Notes: a model not told the origin generated them from the sequence alone. DNA of 64,000 nt from an uncultured Lachnospiraceae bacterium (GCA_905199445.1 CAJKGK010000012.1:22932-86931); one strand, 5' to 3'. Shown: positions 1-9,845, counted from the first letter of the stretch. Translations and numbers: made by a program.

Positions 1-96
1 ATAATCACACTGACTGTTTCCATTCTATCATTCCTTTTTTCGTATCATTGGGAACAAACCCATTAAAAGTTTAACAGAAAAAAGGAGAAAATACAA

Positions 97-390
97 TCAG
101 TTATCATCCGCCTGTTCGCCATGGATTACAGAGACAAACTTTGCCTGGTTCATCAGCGGATGCTCCAGGGTAATGGCTCCTGGATTTGGGCAGGCCATTA
201 CACAGCTGCCGCAGTAATAACACTCTCCCGGATAAATGACGACCGGCGGGTGTCCGGATTCAGGATTTGGAATCATAATATCAACCTGACACACATTGGC
301 GCAGCGGTTACACCCTACACATATGGCTGCATCAAACCGCAGAGGCCGGGCACTGCAGTGAATCATAGAAGCTGTTAATTCTTTTTTCAT
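97..390 (-). CDS. 4Fe-4S dicluster ferredoxin-like subunit
   Basis: A 97-residue small iron-sulfur protein. Two CX2CX2CX3C motifs are visible, C24/C27/C30/C34 and C57/C60/C63/C67, the classical pattern for two [4Fe-4S] clusters. Its start codon overlaps the stop of the upstream flavoprotein gene by four bases (ATGA), with an AGGAGG site just before it, so the two are translationally coupled. The pairing recalls AprA/AprB and other flavoprotein-ferredoxin pairs, but this protein lacks the C-terminal tail of AprB. The likely role is passing electrons to or from the flavoprotein. The electron donor cannot be told from sequence. No signal peptide is seen, so it is cytoplasmic. Confidence 0.9.
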   Translation of the reverse strand: MKKELTASMIHCSARPLRFDAAICVGCNRCANVCQVDIMIPNPESGHPPVVIYPGECYYCGSCVMACPNPGAITLEHPLMNQAKFVSVIHGEQADDN

Positions 391-2330
391 CTATCCCATC
401 CTCCTATGTAATCCTGATTATGCTTTTCATATTCTGTCTCCACATCGCCAAAATACTTTAACGGAACTCTGCCTTTTACGGGTCGGCCGTTTTCCTGACG
501 GATGGTGATAAAGCAGCGGTCTTTTTGAGGATCCATTTCCGGGCAATCACTGCGTTCAAAGCAAAGGGTCCGGGAACTGGACTCCCGAAACAGACAGGCA
601 TTTAAAATCATCTCTGATACTTCCAAAATATCCAAAACCTCATGAATACGCATTAACTCATGCGGATTGTCCGCCTTCAGCAAAGGGACATAATCCCTGC
701 GGTAGCATTCCAAAAGATTCAGACCTTCTTTAAGCAGTTCACGGCATTTTATACCTCCGCAGTAATTCTGCATCGCCTTTGAAATTGCCATATTCAGTTC
801 CCGCCAATCCATGCCTTTGCTTTCATCCACATACAGCGGTGCATACAGTCTGCTTTTTTCATCGGCAATGGCCGTTTGATCCGGTTCAAGCAATTCCATA
901 CAGTCCGCAGCGGCAGCGGCTTTACGTCCCGCATAATATCCGGTTGCAGCCGCAAAGCCGCAGCAGTCTGATGCAAAAAGCTGATCACCGGCCGCATAGA
1001 TTCCATCAATATTGGTTTTTAAATCCCAGTCATGCATAACACCGCCCGGCGCCCCGAACAACTGACGTTCCTGAGTAAGAAATGACGCTGACTGCCAGCC
1101 GTTGCCATAACTTTGCAGCATATGTTTTTTTGGATCAAAACCGCGTTTTGTATAATTTTCCAATACCGGAATTCTTGTTTTACCTTCCTCGCCGACCATC
1201 ATTCCCCAGATCACCCGCCGTTCCATTTCAGGCATACGGCTTAAATCTGCATAAAAGGGAAGCTGATATCCCCTTTTAATTAAAGTATCAAAATCCAGCG
1301 TTTCCGGTCCCCGATAGGCATACTTTGCCTCATCAATAACGCCGCCCTTTAAGAAAAACTTCTGTCCCGGCGCCGGCATATAACGTTCCAGCACGGTTTT
1401 AAGTTCCCGTCCATCCCGATCCACATACGGGATTTCCACGCCGCGGGCATCCACCATCGTTGCCGCATACCAGGTATTATGATTATTTCCTGTACTATAG
1501 GGTGGGAAGCTGCGTCCGGCTGCCGAAAACTCGCCCTTAACCGATTTTTCCATCATTGTAAATTCCACGCCTGCTCTGTAACCCATGGCATGGCCACTGC
1601 CAATACTTTGAGGCGGGCGAAATTCACACAATCCCACCAGATCCGGGTTAAACAGCCAGATTCGGGCCGGCCGTGACATAGCAAGCACTGTGGTACGGGA
1701 CTTAAAAATCATAAATTTTCCGGTCCGCACATTCATCCCCATGGCACCGATGCCTCTTTTTTTCCCATCCTGAACGGCTGTCAAAAGTGCTGTCGCCTCC
1801 GTCCGGTCATAAACGGTAACACCCAGACGTTTCAGTTCCCGGCGCAAAGCCGGTTTAAATGTTGTTCCCCAGACCCTTAGGGTAAATCGGTTTTTATAAT
1901 CATAAGCAAACATCAGCTTTGTTTTGTCATCCCTAAACGGTGCGCCTTTAAATTCATCCTGAGTATCCCGTATCTTTCCGCCAAAAGCCTCCATATCCAA
2001 CAAGCGGTCATACCCTTCACGACATTCGATATAATGAGCAATTCCATTGCTGTAATCATCCTGTTCTTCTATATAAGCCTCCGCAATCTCCTTTGGCGAT
2101 ACCTGAGAACAGGGATTGGTGCAGGCAGATTCCCAATGATCAAAACCGCTGCCTGCCGCGCCGCTGCGTTCGGTTGCTCCCTTTTCTACAAGAATAACTT
2201 TTTTTCCTTTACGGGCCGCAGCAATAGCTGCATAACAGCCGGCCATACCGCCGCCAAGAACAAGCACATCACAAGAATCCACAGCCTCTGTATCAATCTC
2301 ATTGGCATATGGCCATTGATATGTATTCAT
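387..2330 (-). CDS. FAD-dependent oxidoreductase, fumarate reductase/AprA-like flavoprotein
   Basis: A 647-residue flavoprotein of the succinate dehydrogenase/fumarate reductase superfamily. The N-terminal dinucleotide-binding fold shows GGGMAG at residues 26-31, followed by the acidic E49 expected to bind the FAD ribose. A second FAD contact, AAGDQL, lies near residue 448. A C-terminal helical domain of about 130 residues resembles that of AprA-type enzymes. There is no signal sequence or Tat motif, unlike periplasmic fumarate reductases. It sits between a sodium:solute symporter gene (upstream) and an overlapping ferredoxin gene (downstream). This suggests a cytoplasmic reductase for an imported organic substrate, probably an unsaturated acid (inference). 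The exact substrate is unknown. Confidence 0.88.
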   Translation of the reverse strand: MNTYQWPYANEIDTEAVDSCDVLVLGGGMAGCYAAIAAARKGKKVILVEKGATERSGAAGSGFDHWESACTNPCSQVSPKEIAEAYIEEQDDYSNGIAHYIECREGYDRLLDMEAFGGKIRDTQDEFKGAPFRDDKTKLMFAYDYKNRFTLRVWGTTFKPALRRELKRLGVTVYDRTEATALLTAVQDGKKRGIGAMGMNVRTGKFMIFKSRTTVLAMSRPARIWLFNPDLVGLCEFRPPQSIGSGHAMGYRAGVEFTMMEKSVKGEFSAAGRSFPPYSTGNNHNTWYAATMVDARGVEIPYVDRDGRELKTVLERYMPAPGQKFFLKGGVIDEAKYAYRGPETLDFDTLIKRGYQLPFYADLSRMPEMERRVIWGMMVGEEGKTRIPVLENYTKRGFDPKKHMLQSYGNGWQSASFLTQERQLFGAPGGVMHDWDLKTNIDGIYAAGDQLFASDCCGFAAATGYYAGRKAAAAADCMELLEPDQTAIADEKSRLYAPLYVDESKGMDWRELNMAISKAMQNYCGGIKCRELLKEGLNLLECYRRDYVPLLKADNPHELMRIHEVLDILEVSEMILNACLFRESSSRTLCFERSDCPEMDPQKDRCFITIRQENGRPVKGRVPLKYFGDVETEYEKHNQDYIGGWDR

Positions 2331-2362
2331 TAATCATCCACACTCCATTTCTGATTTTAATA

Positions 2363-3793
2363 TTAAGCCACGCGACCGGTTCTGACCTTCTGACCGCCCT
2401 GATCCAGCATACTGACGACCACCAGAGCCACAGCAGAAAACAGATAAGCAATCATCAATGAAAGATCTACGTTCATAAGACCATAAAGGGGACCTGGAAT
2501 ACCAATCAAAAAGGAAATAACACCAATAATTCCCCCGACAATGGCTGCCGCAAAAGCACCTTTTCTTGTTGCACCCTTCCAGAGAAGACCGCCCAAAAGA
2601 GGCACAAGCATACTGCCCATATACGGATAATTAAAAATAATCATTGCGTCCAAAATATCACTCATGTGAAAAGCAAATATAATTCCCGCGATACTTCCGC
2701 CAAATACCGCTATTTTAGAAATAATTTTAGCCTTAGGCAGTTCATCCAGGTTTTCCACTTCCGGGTGGAGAAACTTATTATACAAATCCCGGGAAAAGGA
2801 AGCCCCCAATGAAAGAATGACACAGTTGGCACTGGACATAGCGGCCGACAAAATAGCCGCAATCACAATGCCTGCCAGAATTGGGTTTAAAAGTCCTGTA
2901 GCCGCAATAGTAAATATACCATCTGTCACACCCGGGAAAAGAATGGTCGAGGCCGCACCGATGGTTGAACAAAGAATACCGATGACAATCACAATAATAC
3001 CACCGCCAATACAGCCCCTTGTCGCCGTCTTTGCATCCTTGGCTGACTGGATTCTGGCGTATGCATCGTAGGACACCGAAATTGACAGAAAAAAAGGAAG
3101 TACAAGGTAAATAAAGTTTGTTCCCATGCCTTCCGGGATAAACGGTGTATTATAAATATCTCCAATATTTCCCCCGGCCTGAACAAAATGAATCAGCGCA
3201 CTCACTGCCAAAATCGGTATTCCGATAATGATAATTCCGGTCTGGATGACATCTGTAAGCACAACCCCCCACATACCGCCAATAGTACAGTAAATTAAAA
3301 TCACCAAAGCCGTAATCGTCACGCCCACACCAAAGGGAACACCAAAGCCTTCCAAAACGCCGCCGCAGGCCAAAAGCTGGGCGATAAATATTCCAAGCAT
3401 ACTTGGCACATTACTCAGCCATGCCCAGAAACGGATTCCCCGGCTATCCCCATATCTTTTTGCAAAAAAGTCCAATGGCACATAGCCTTCCTCCTGCCGC
3501 AACCGTCTTGCCGTAAGCAGACCGGCTACAATCAGTCCGCCGCCGCAGCCAATAGAATAATAAATCCCCGGCCAAATTCCGTCATTATATCCGTTGGTTG
3601 CACCACTGAGTACAATACCCACACCGATCTGTACCGCAGCCAGTGTAACCGCCGTCATTTTAGCATTTAGTTTCCGTCCTGCCACCAGATAATCTGACGC
3701 CTTTTTATTTTTTCTTGACGCATAAATACCGGTGCCAATCATAATCAGAAAATAAACGGCACATACAATAATAATTATAGTTTCCGATTTCAC
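2363..3793 (-). CDS. Sodium:solute symporter (SSS family)
   Basis: A 476-residue integral membrane protein with about 13 hydrophobic segments spread over its full length, typical of the sodium/solute symporter family (PutP/PanF-like). The start codon is GTG at 3793, chosen because AAGGAGGG lies seven bases upstream. It is the first gene of an operon with the flavoprotein and ferredoxin genes, only 32 bases from the former, and presumably imports their substrate in symport with sodium. A palindromic operator and a possible promoter lie directly upstream. The substrate cannot be assigned; members of the family carry organic acids, sugars, amino acids and vitamins. Confidence 0.9.
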   Translation of the reverse strand: MKSETIIIIVCAVYFLIMIGTGIYASRKNKKASDYLVAGRKLNAKMTAVTLAAVQIGVGIVLSGATNGYNDGIWPGIYYSIGCGGGLIVAGLLTARRLRQEEGYVPLDFFAKRYGDSRGIRFWAWLSNVPSMLGIFIAQLLACGGVLEGFGVPFGVGVTITALVILIYCTIGGMWGVVLTDVIQTGIIIIGIPILAVSALIHFVQAGGNIGDIYNTPFIPEGMGTNFIYLVLPFFLSISVSYDAYARIQSAKDAKTATRGCIGGGIIVIVIGILCSTIGAASTILFPGVTDGIFTIAATGLLNPILAGIVIAAILSAAMSSANCVILSLGASFSRDLYNKFLHPEVENLDELPKAKIISKIAVFGGSIAGIIFAFHMSDILDAMIIFNYPYMGSMLVPLLGGLLWKGATRKGAFAAAIVGGIIGVISFLIGIPGPLYGLMNVDLSLMIAYLFSAVALVVVSMLDQGGQKVRTGRVA

Positions 3794-3837
3794 AACAAAG
3801 CCCTCCTTCTTTGTCCTGCGTTGTAGCGTTGAAGTTT

Positions 3838-3853
3838 AACGCGAACACGCGTT
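3838..3853. promoter_or_regulatory. Palindromic operator before the symporter operon
   Basis: A perfect inverted repeat AACGCG-aaca-CGCGTT lies 45 bases upstream of the symporter start. On the minus strand a possible promoter (TTGTGG, 17 bases, TAATGA) ends just before it. A dimeric repressor here would block initiation or early elongation. The regulator is not in the window. Confidence 0.5.
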
Positions 3854-3919
3854 GATTCATTAAAGTTTTATATATTCTACCACAATGCATATGACTTCGC
3901 AAGGGCGATTTTTCAAAAA

Positions 3920-6900
3920 TCAGATTTTGTCCAATTCAACCGGATGGTCCTGAGCACAAAGTACTTTCATTTCTCCCGCCTCAAAGCAGACTTCCAGAGG
4001 TGTATGATGAATCGGACATCGGATATCATGCCGTCGGATATATTCTGAAACAACATCGCCGCGAACAAAATTTCGATAATGGCACCTCGTACATCCTACA
4101 AAAAATTTATTTTTCTTTTTTAAAGTGATGGCCGCCTGGCATTTAGGACACCGATAGTGAGCTTCCAGAAAGGATTTTAAGTCATGGACCGGTGCACTGT
4201 CCACATTGGAAGCAGCCGCAAGACCAACCAGTGTACAGACTTCTTTGGCCAAAGATCTGCCGTCAAAGCGAATTCCCAGCCATTGTGTAACCGGGTATTC
4301 TCTGTCTTTATATTCAAAAAATCGATCCATCTGCCAGCATCCATACCATGTCATATGTCGGTCAATCACCATAACAGGGAATACAGACTTTATACCTCTG
4401 ACCACGACCCCCTTTTTATGGGATAATTTTAGCTTTTCAAATATTTCCTGACTGCCCTGATAGAATTTCCCCGCAGGAAGCCCATACAAAATTTCAGTCT
4501 CTGCAGCTGCAATATCCGCCTGCATAACATCCATGGCCTGACGCCAATCTGTCATCAAAGTAAAATCCCCGTTCTTTTTATGAATCCAAAAAGCCACATT
4601 GTTCATTACCCGGCCATTTTCCAAAAAATTGCACAGCTGCGTTTTTGTCACAAGCTTTCCCCCATTTAAAATGTGATCCATCAGACTGTAAAGCAAATTT
4701 TCCCGTCTCTTTTCCCCAGTTGTACCATCCATCCCAATTGTTCTTACGGACTGTGCCTGTATTTGATCCCAAAAGTTTTTGCAATAAACAAGAACCAGTC
4801 TGCTTTTTGCCCGGGTTACTGCCACATTAATTAAACGATTCAGCCGTTGTGTGTTTTCACTGTTCAGAAGACGTCCCGGCCGCTGCATTGGAAAACAATC
4901 CACAGTATCAAGGATAATAATGTCATTTTCGGCCCCTTGATACTGATGAATTGTTGCACAAAAAATTCCTGAATCCTCACCTGAGGGGAGACATTTAAGG
5001 CCTAAATCTTCAATCATCCGATGAATCAGTCTGGCCTGTGCGGCGTAGGGCGTAATAATCCCCACACTGTTTTCACCGTTTAAAGACATTTCCATAGCAC
5101 AGGCAAGGGAAATAAAACCACTCATCATATTGAATCTTGATCCGGATTTCGTAAAACCACAGGCGCAGTCCATACCGGACAAATCTATGGACACCATGGC
5201 AGACGAAGACCAGGGCAGATTTTTAAGCTTTTCACTTGCAGACAGCTTTACCGGCAGTGCGGTTTTTAGCATACACGCATACATATGCCGGGAAGCAAAA
5301 TCTGCAAGGTCCGGATGCATCCGATATTGAATATCCAGCATCGTCATCCATGGATGTCCTGCCGTCCCGGTTCCATCCCAGATCTTAAGGAAATAAAAAA
5401 TATCCTTCTCTAAAACCGTTGAAGCAGCCGAAACGGCAATCGGCGGCAGCTGTTTAAAATCTCCGATACAAATCAGGTGAGCTGTTGCTTTTTCTCCTGC
5501 AGCAATAATCTGAGGTACATAAGCCATACTTACCTCATCAAATATAACCATATCATAGGTCAGGCCATCAAACACAGGATCCATTGTCAGCTTGGAAACC
5601 GTTGTACCTACAATTTCAGCCTTCTCAACCAATGCTTTTTCATAACTTTTTATAGAATCATTCAGCTGCTTTTGTAAATTTTTATATTTCAAATATTCTG
5701 CCGACTCATCCTGCCCACATTGAACAAGCATTTGAAGATACGCCGTAATCTCATGCTCCTGTTTTTGCAGCTCGGGCATTTGTTCCAAAACACAGTTTTG
5801 AGCACATATCGATGGCATTTGCTTTAAAGCCTCACTTTTCACATAACCATAACGAAGAAGATTCCCCTGGGGCAGCAAACCGGTTTTACAGCTTCGGGAT
5901 GGTAAATTTATTTGAGGCGAATTTAAAAGAAGTTGAGCTGTCTTCAATACAGCACTGTCCACGGCAATATTGCTGTGACTCACCATTAAAACTTTCATCC
6001 CTCTGTGAACACCTTCCAGTGCCAGTTTTGCCATTGTATACGTTTTTCCGGTCCCCGGCGGCCCCCATATCACACTGACCGGATGGGTCAAACTAAAATC
6101 AAGCGCCGCCTCCTGTCCCTTCCGAATATGAAAGTTGGATCCTGCCGTAAAAGCCAGCTTAGGGCCTTCAAGCAAAAGCCGTCCAATGGGAGAGGTTTGG
6201 GAAATATGATTCTGTATCCATTTAAGCCGTTTCACCAATGCCTCCAGAACCTTCCAGGACTGTGCCGTCAGACTGCCCTGACACAGGCTTTTTCCCAGGC
6301 TTTTTCCGGTAACTACAGTGACCTGATCTCCCCGGCATTCCAAAACCTCGCCTTTTTGTACTGAATCTGAAATTTCAATCATCACCGGTGTATTTTCGGC
6401 CAGACGAACCGGATCATTTATATTAAATCTATACACAAACCGCCCGCTTTCCACAGCCAGCGCTCCGCCCATTGTAATCTCATACCGTTCCTCATGGCGG
6501 CCTCTGATATATTGAATCTCTGTCTCCAATGCGTTTATGTATCTGGCAATGATTTCTGAGGCATCCTGAAAATTTTCATTTTCCGCTGACACTTTCACGC
6601 AAGCACGGCTTACACTCATTTCCGGTTTATTTTTCCCGGCAAAAGGAATAACGAAGGATGCCCATTCGGCCGCACTCATTTCTTTTGTCTGAACCGACTG
6701 AATCCGGATTTTATTTTCTGTTTCAATTTCATATAACACCTGGGTTTTCTCCCTGGCTGTCCCGTTAAATATTTGTACAATCAACTGTCCCCCCGGCCAC
6801 CCGCCTGCCTGAGCACCAAAGATCAGTGAATATTCCCGCCTTTCCATGGCCCGAAGCCGTCCGGCTCCCGGATGCACTAAAGCTGTAAAGAGCTCTCCCC

Positions 6901-7063
6901 GTTTATTTTTAAAGGCTGACTTCATATTATACATAAAGTCTTCTGATTGAAAATTTTTTACAATCGTCTGGTGGACAAAAAAGCTGCCGTCCTTCGTCTG
7001 AAGCTTTGGAAGCAACAGTCGAAAGCCGCAGCCGTCAAATGTTCTTTTCATCTGTTTTTTCAT
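3920..7063 (-). CDS. Superfamily-1 DNA/RNA helicase (UPF1/DNA2-like) with C-terminal nuclease-like and zinc-ribbon regions
   Basis: A 1047-residue helicase. The core shows Walker A GPPGTGKT near residue 335, a DEVS Walker B near 510, GDFKQLPP near 537, a QYRMHP motif near 580, an HQYQGAEND motif near 705 and VAVTRAKSRL near 750. These are the full SF1 (UPF1/DNA2/SenataxIn-like) motif set. The roughly 250 N-terminal residues are not recognised. The C-terminal third resembles phospholipase-D-like regions found behind such helicases, but no clean HKD motif is visible. A four-cysteine zinc ribbon follows (CPKC near 970, then CTRC), with a further C/H pair. Such proteins act in nucleic-acid processing and sometimes in phage defence. 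It stands alone, with no defence partner beside it. Confidence 0.85.
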   Translation of the reverse strand: MKKQMKRTFDGCGFRLLLPKLQTKDGSFFVHQTIVKNFQSEDFMYNMKSAFKNKRGELFTALVHPGAGRLRAMERREYSLIFGAQAGGWPGGQLIVQIFNGTAREKTQVLYEIETENKIRIQSVQTKEMSAAEWASFVIPFAGKNKPEMSVSRACVKVSAENENFQDASEIIARYINALETEIQYIRGRHEERYEITMGGALAVESGRFVYRFNINDPVRLAENTPVMIEISDSVQKGEVLECRGDQVTVVTGKSLGKSLCQGSLTAQSWKVLEALVKRLKWIQNHISQTSPIGRLLLEGPKLAFTAGSNFHIRKGQEAALDFSLTHPVSVIWGPPGTGKTYTMAKLALEGVHRGMKVLMVSHSNIAVDSAVLKTAQLLLNSPQINLPSRSCKTGLLPQGNLLRYGYVKSEALKQMPSICAQNCVLEQMPELQKQEHEITAYLQMLVQCGQDESAEYLKYKNLQKQLNDSIKSYEKALVEKAEIVGTTVSKLTMDPVFDGLTYDMVIFDEVSMAYVPQIIAAGEKATAHLICIGDFKQLPPIAVSAASTVLEKDIFYFLKIWDGTGTAGHPWMTMLDIQYRMHPDLADFASRHMYACMLKTALPVKLSASEKLKNLPWSSSAMVSIDLSGMDCACGFTKSGSRFNMMSGFISLACAMEMSLNGENSVGIITPYAAQARLIHRMIEDLGLKCLPSGEDSGIFCATIHQYQGAENDIIILDTVDCFPMQRPGRLLNSENTQRLNRLINVAVTRAKSRLVLVYCKNFWDQIQAQSVRTIGMDGTTGEKRRENLLYSLMDHILNGGKLVTKTQLCNFLENGRVMNNVAFWIHKKNGDFTLMTDWRQAMDVMQADIAAAETEILYGLPAGKFYQGSQEIFEKLKLSHKKGVVVRGIKSVFPVMVIDRHMTWYGCWQMDRFFEYKDREYPVTQWLGIRFDGRSLAKEVCTLVGLAAASNVDSAPVHDLKSFLEAHYRCPKCQAAITLKKKNKFFVGCTRCHYRNFVRGDVVSEYIRRHDIRCPIHHTPLEVCFEAGEMKVLCAQDHPVELDKI

Positions 7064-7256
7064 TTTTTTCGGAAACCTCTTCCTCTTATTTTATTTTCCA
7101 GTGAATCAAAAATGTCAGTGCCTTAATGTTTTCCACATCAGGTCCAACAGAAAATTTTCTAAATACTATCGTTTATTATCATACCAAAATTCTAAAAAAA
7201 TGTATATGAAACAAAGGAAAAAAACAGATTTTATCTATCCATTTTTGAAGAATTAC

Positions 7257-7285
7257 TTGAATGTGTAATCATTAAATATTATAAT
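7257..7285 (+). promoter_or_regulatory. Sigma-A-type promoter for the isomerase-like gene
   Basis: TTGAAT and TATAAT are separated by 17 bases in the AT-rich 286-base intergenic region, 65 bases before the start codon at 7350. Confidence 0.7.
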
Positions 7286-7349
7286 AAATAACAGAAGTCA
7301 TTATGAATGACTGATAACTTTATCTATTTTTAGGAGGAGGTTTACAATT

Positions 7350-8237
7350 ATGCAAATCGGAATCGGTACATATTCATTTGGAGGTATTGCCAGCTATTTA
7401 GGCCTTGGCCCTACACTTCTTGAAAAATTTAAAACAATCAGCGCTCTGGGATTTAACTCTGTTGAACTTTTACCCGTTGATCTGGATAACAACATTGAAG
7501 ATATAAAAAAATGGCTGAAAGAAACCGGTCTTCAAGTCACATCCATTCATGCCGAACCAACAGAGGAAATCGTCAAAAAAATGGCTGAATTAGGCGGACA
7601 GGCTGTCATCTGGGCCGGCACACCATTTAATACAAAAGAAGAAGCCATTGAAGTTGCCCATCTTCTGGACGAGATGGCCGAGATGGCACAGCCCTATGGA
7701 ATTAAAATCGGCTATCACAACCACAGTCAGGAATTCTATTTTGACCAGGGCAAGGCATTACTGGAGCACCTTTTAGATAACAGTACAAAATGTTATGCAC
7801 AGCTGGACTGCGGCTGGGCGATGAACGGCGGTATGTACCCCCCTTACTTTATCCGCAAATACAAAAATCGTATTCTGTCCATCCATGTTAAGGAAAACAG
7901 CAAGGTTGTAGGTCCCGGACCTCAGCCGCCATCACGCCATGGTGATCAGCCGAATCCAGGCGCCGCCTTTGCTCATGTTAAAGAATTGCCTTTGGAAGAA
8001 CGTCAGAAAATTCTCGATGACTTTACAAAAGCAGCCGAAGCGGACGATTCCGGTCGTTTTGATGTTCAATGTAAAATGGGCGCCTTAGAATCCAATATGG
8101 ACTGGAAAGAAATCAAAAAAGCGCTGGACGAACAGGACTTTGAAGCATTCTGGGTTGTTGAGCGGGAAGGTTTCTATGATGAACATGATAAATGTATCGC
8201 CGAAGACTGTGCATGGCTGAAAGAAAACATTCTGTAA
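7350..8237 (+). CDS. Sugar phosphate isomerase/epimerase, xylose isomerase-like TIM barrel
   Basis: A 295-residue protein of the AP-endonuclease-2/xylose isomerase-like TIM-barrel family. Features typical of the family's metal site are visible: the SIHAEP strand, a YHNHSQEF loop near residue 122, QLDCGW, SIHVKE, and a C-terminal EREG segment. The start is fixed by AGGAGGAGG ten bases upstream. It has its own promoter and a strong terminator, so it is a single-gene unit. Members of this family isomerise or epimerise keto-sugars, inositol derivatives or hydroxypyruvate; the substrate is not recognisable here. The neighbouring esterase on the same strand could release a related sugar ester, which is only a guess. 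Confidence 0.88.
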   Translation: MQIGIGTYSFGGIASYLGLGPTLLEKFKTISALGFNSVELLPVDLDNNIEDIKKWLKETGLQVTSIHAEPTEEIVKKMAELGGQAVIWAGTPFNTKEEAIEVAHLLDEMAEMAQPYGIKIGYHNHSQEFYFDQGKALLEHLLDNSTKCYAQLDCGWAMNGGMYPPYFIRKYKNRILSIHVKENSKVVGPGPQPPSRHGDQPNPGAAFAHVKELPLEERQKILDDFTKAAEADDSGRFDVQCKMGALESNMDWKEIKKALDEQDFEAFWVVEREGFYDEHDKCIAEDCAWLKENIL

Positions 8238-8246
8238 ATTTTTTAC

Positions 8247-8301
8247 CCCCCTCCAGGCAGACCAGAGCAAAAAAACTTGCCGCCTGGAGAGGGGATTTTT
8301 G
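8247..8301 (+). terminator. Rho-independent terminator
   Basis: Arms CCCCcctCCAGGC and GCCTGGagaGGGG pair around a loop of about 25 bases and are followed by ATTTTTG, ten bases after the isomerase-like stop codon. Confidence 0.8.
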
Positions 8302-8465
8302 CTGCCATATTTTTTTACAATATCGTCCGTACATCATCTGTGCATGATTAAACCTGAGTATTTTGTATTTTTTAGCTACTATTTTATCCGCAGTACTTGA
8401 AAAATAGTCTGCTGGATATTAAAATAAAACTAAAATATTATATAAATTTTATTGGGGGATTTCAT

Positions 8466-9737
8466 ATGTATACGTACAAAACATTTACAACAATCACCGA
8501 TATGGGGCCTTATGTCACAAAACTTATTATACAGCTTCCTGATGGCATCGGCATATCCCAGCTTCATCCAGAAACTCTGGAAGTTTATGTGGAGAGGAAA
8601 TCAAAAGTTACCGGTGATCTTATTTATACCAAAAATTTCCTCAAGCCTGACGAAGAACCTTATCCTTCACAAGGCTATCAAAAGGTTACAAAAATCTATC
8701 CCTGCGACAGTGATGGTCTTTGGTGTGATAACGGAAACCATGCAGCTTTAGAGCTGGAAAGTAGTATGCTTGGCAAAAGAACAGAAGGAACTATGCTCAG
8801 CAGCGCATATGTCATCAATGATTATAAAATCACTTTGTCAAACCTGTCGTCTCAAAATCATCCTTCGTCTGTAATCTTTGACACCTGTCTGGGAGATATC
8901 TGCCCTCAGCTCAAAGGTTGGGCTAATTCTGAACATACTACCGGAGAATTAAAACTAAACTATGGTTATTTTACACCAGAAAATTTATCAGACAAATACC
9001 CGTTAGTGATATGGCTCCATGGTGCCGGAGAAGGCGGTACCGATCCCAAGATTGCCTATACCGGAAATAAGGTTGTTCACTTATCATCCCCGGAAATCCA
9101 GAAAAAGCTGGGCGGTAAGGCATGGATTCTTGTGCCCCAATGTCCTACAGTATGGATGGATGACGGTATTGAACAGTTGGGCCATTCCAATATCAGCATT
9201 TACACAAAACCGTTAAAAGAATGTATCGATGAATTTATACGGCAGCACTGCGATTATATTGATACAGACAAAATATTTATCGGGGGCTGTTCCAACGGCG
9301 GTTTCATGACCGTGCGCATGATCATCGACTATCCCGGCTTCTTTGCAGCAGCCTTTCCTGCCTGTGAAGCTTTCTATGAGGAAAACATTACCGATACTAT
9401 GATTTCACAGCTTAAAGCACTGCCCATCTGGTTTATCCATGATAAAGACGACGAACTGGTCAATCCTGCACAGACCTCACTGCCATTGTATCATAAACTG
9501 ATCAATGCCGGCGCAGAAAATATTCATTTTACATATTATGATCGCTCAAATAACATCTTTAAGGAATATGGAAATAAATTCAAATTTCCGCCTGAAACCT
9601 TTAAACACGCTGTATGGGTTAATGTGTATAATGATGATTGCTTTACAGATATCGATGGGCATCTGGCCATGGACAATGGTAAGCCGGTCACATTATGGAC
9701 ATGGCTGGGGAATATCGCGGTTTCTAAGCAGTCTTAA
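8466..9737 (+). CDS. Alpha/beta hydrolase, prolyl-oligopeptidase/esterase type
   Basis: A 423-residue protein. The start ATG at 8466 is chosen over an in-frame ATG at 8397 because GGGGGA lies seven bases before it. Residues 1 to about 150 form a beta-rich N-terminal domain of unknown role. The hydrolase fold follows: an oxyanion-type LHGAGEGG near residue 183, nucleophile motif GCSNGG near 275, an acidic FIHDKDD segment near 325, and a late histidine in KHAVW near 380. Together they give a plausible Ser-Asp-His triad. The arrangement matches the predicted peptidases/esterases related to PHB depolymerase and feruloyl esterases (COG4099-like). No signal peptide is visible, so it is probably cytoplasmic. 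Confidence 0.82.
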   Translation: MYTYKTFTTITDMGPYVTKLIIQLPDGIGISQLHPETLEVYVERKSKVTGDLIYTKNFLKPDEEPYPSQGYQKVTKIYPCDSDGLWCDNGNHAALELESSMLGKRTEGTMLSSAYVINDYKITLSNLSSQNHPSSVIFDTCLGDICPQLKGWANSEHTTGELKLNYGYFTPENLSDKYPLVIWLHGAGEGGTDPKIAYTGNKVVHLSSPEIQKKLGGKAWILVPQCPTVWMDDGIEQLGHSNISIYTKPLKECIDEFIRQHCDYIDTDKIFIGGCSNGGFMTVRMIIDYPGFFAAAFPACEAFYEENITDTMISQLKALPIWFIHDKDDELVNPAQTSLPLYHKLINAGAENIHFTYYDRSNNIFKEYGNKFKFPPETFKHAVWVNVYNDDCFTDIDGHLAMDNGKPVTLWTWLGNIAVSKQS

Positions 9738-9796
9738 TGTTTTCGGCAGGCTGTACGTATGCTTCGCTTTATCCACTCATTAATTTAAATCACAAA

Positions 9797-9845
9797 AAAT
9801 CCTGTAATCCTTGATTTTACTATACTTATAAGGATTACAGGATTT
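9797..9845 (+). terminator. Long perfect hairpin after the esterase gene
   Basis: A perfect 16-bp inverted repeat (9797-9812 against 9830-9845) with a 17-base loop, followed by AATTTTAAT. It lies 60 bases after the esterase stop codon and probably terminates transcription from both strands. Confidence 0.65.
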
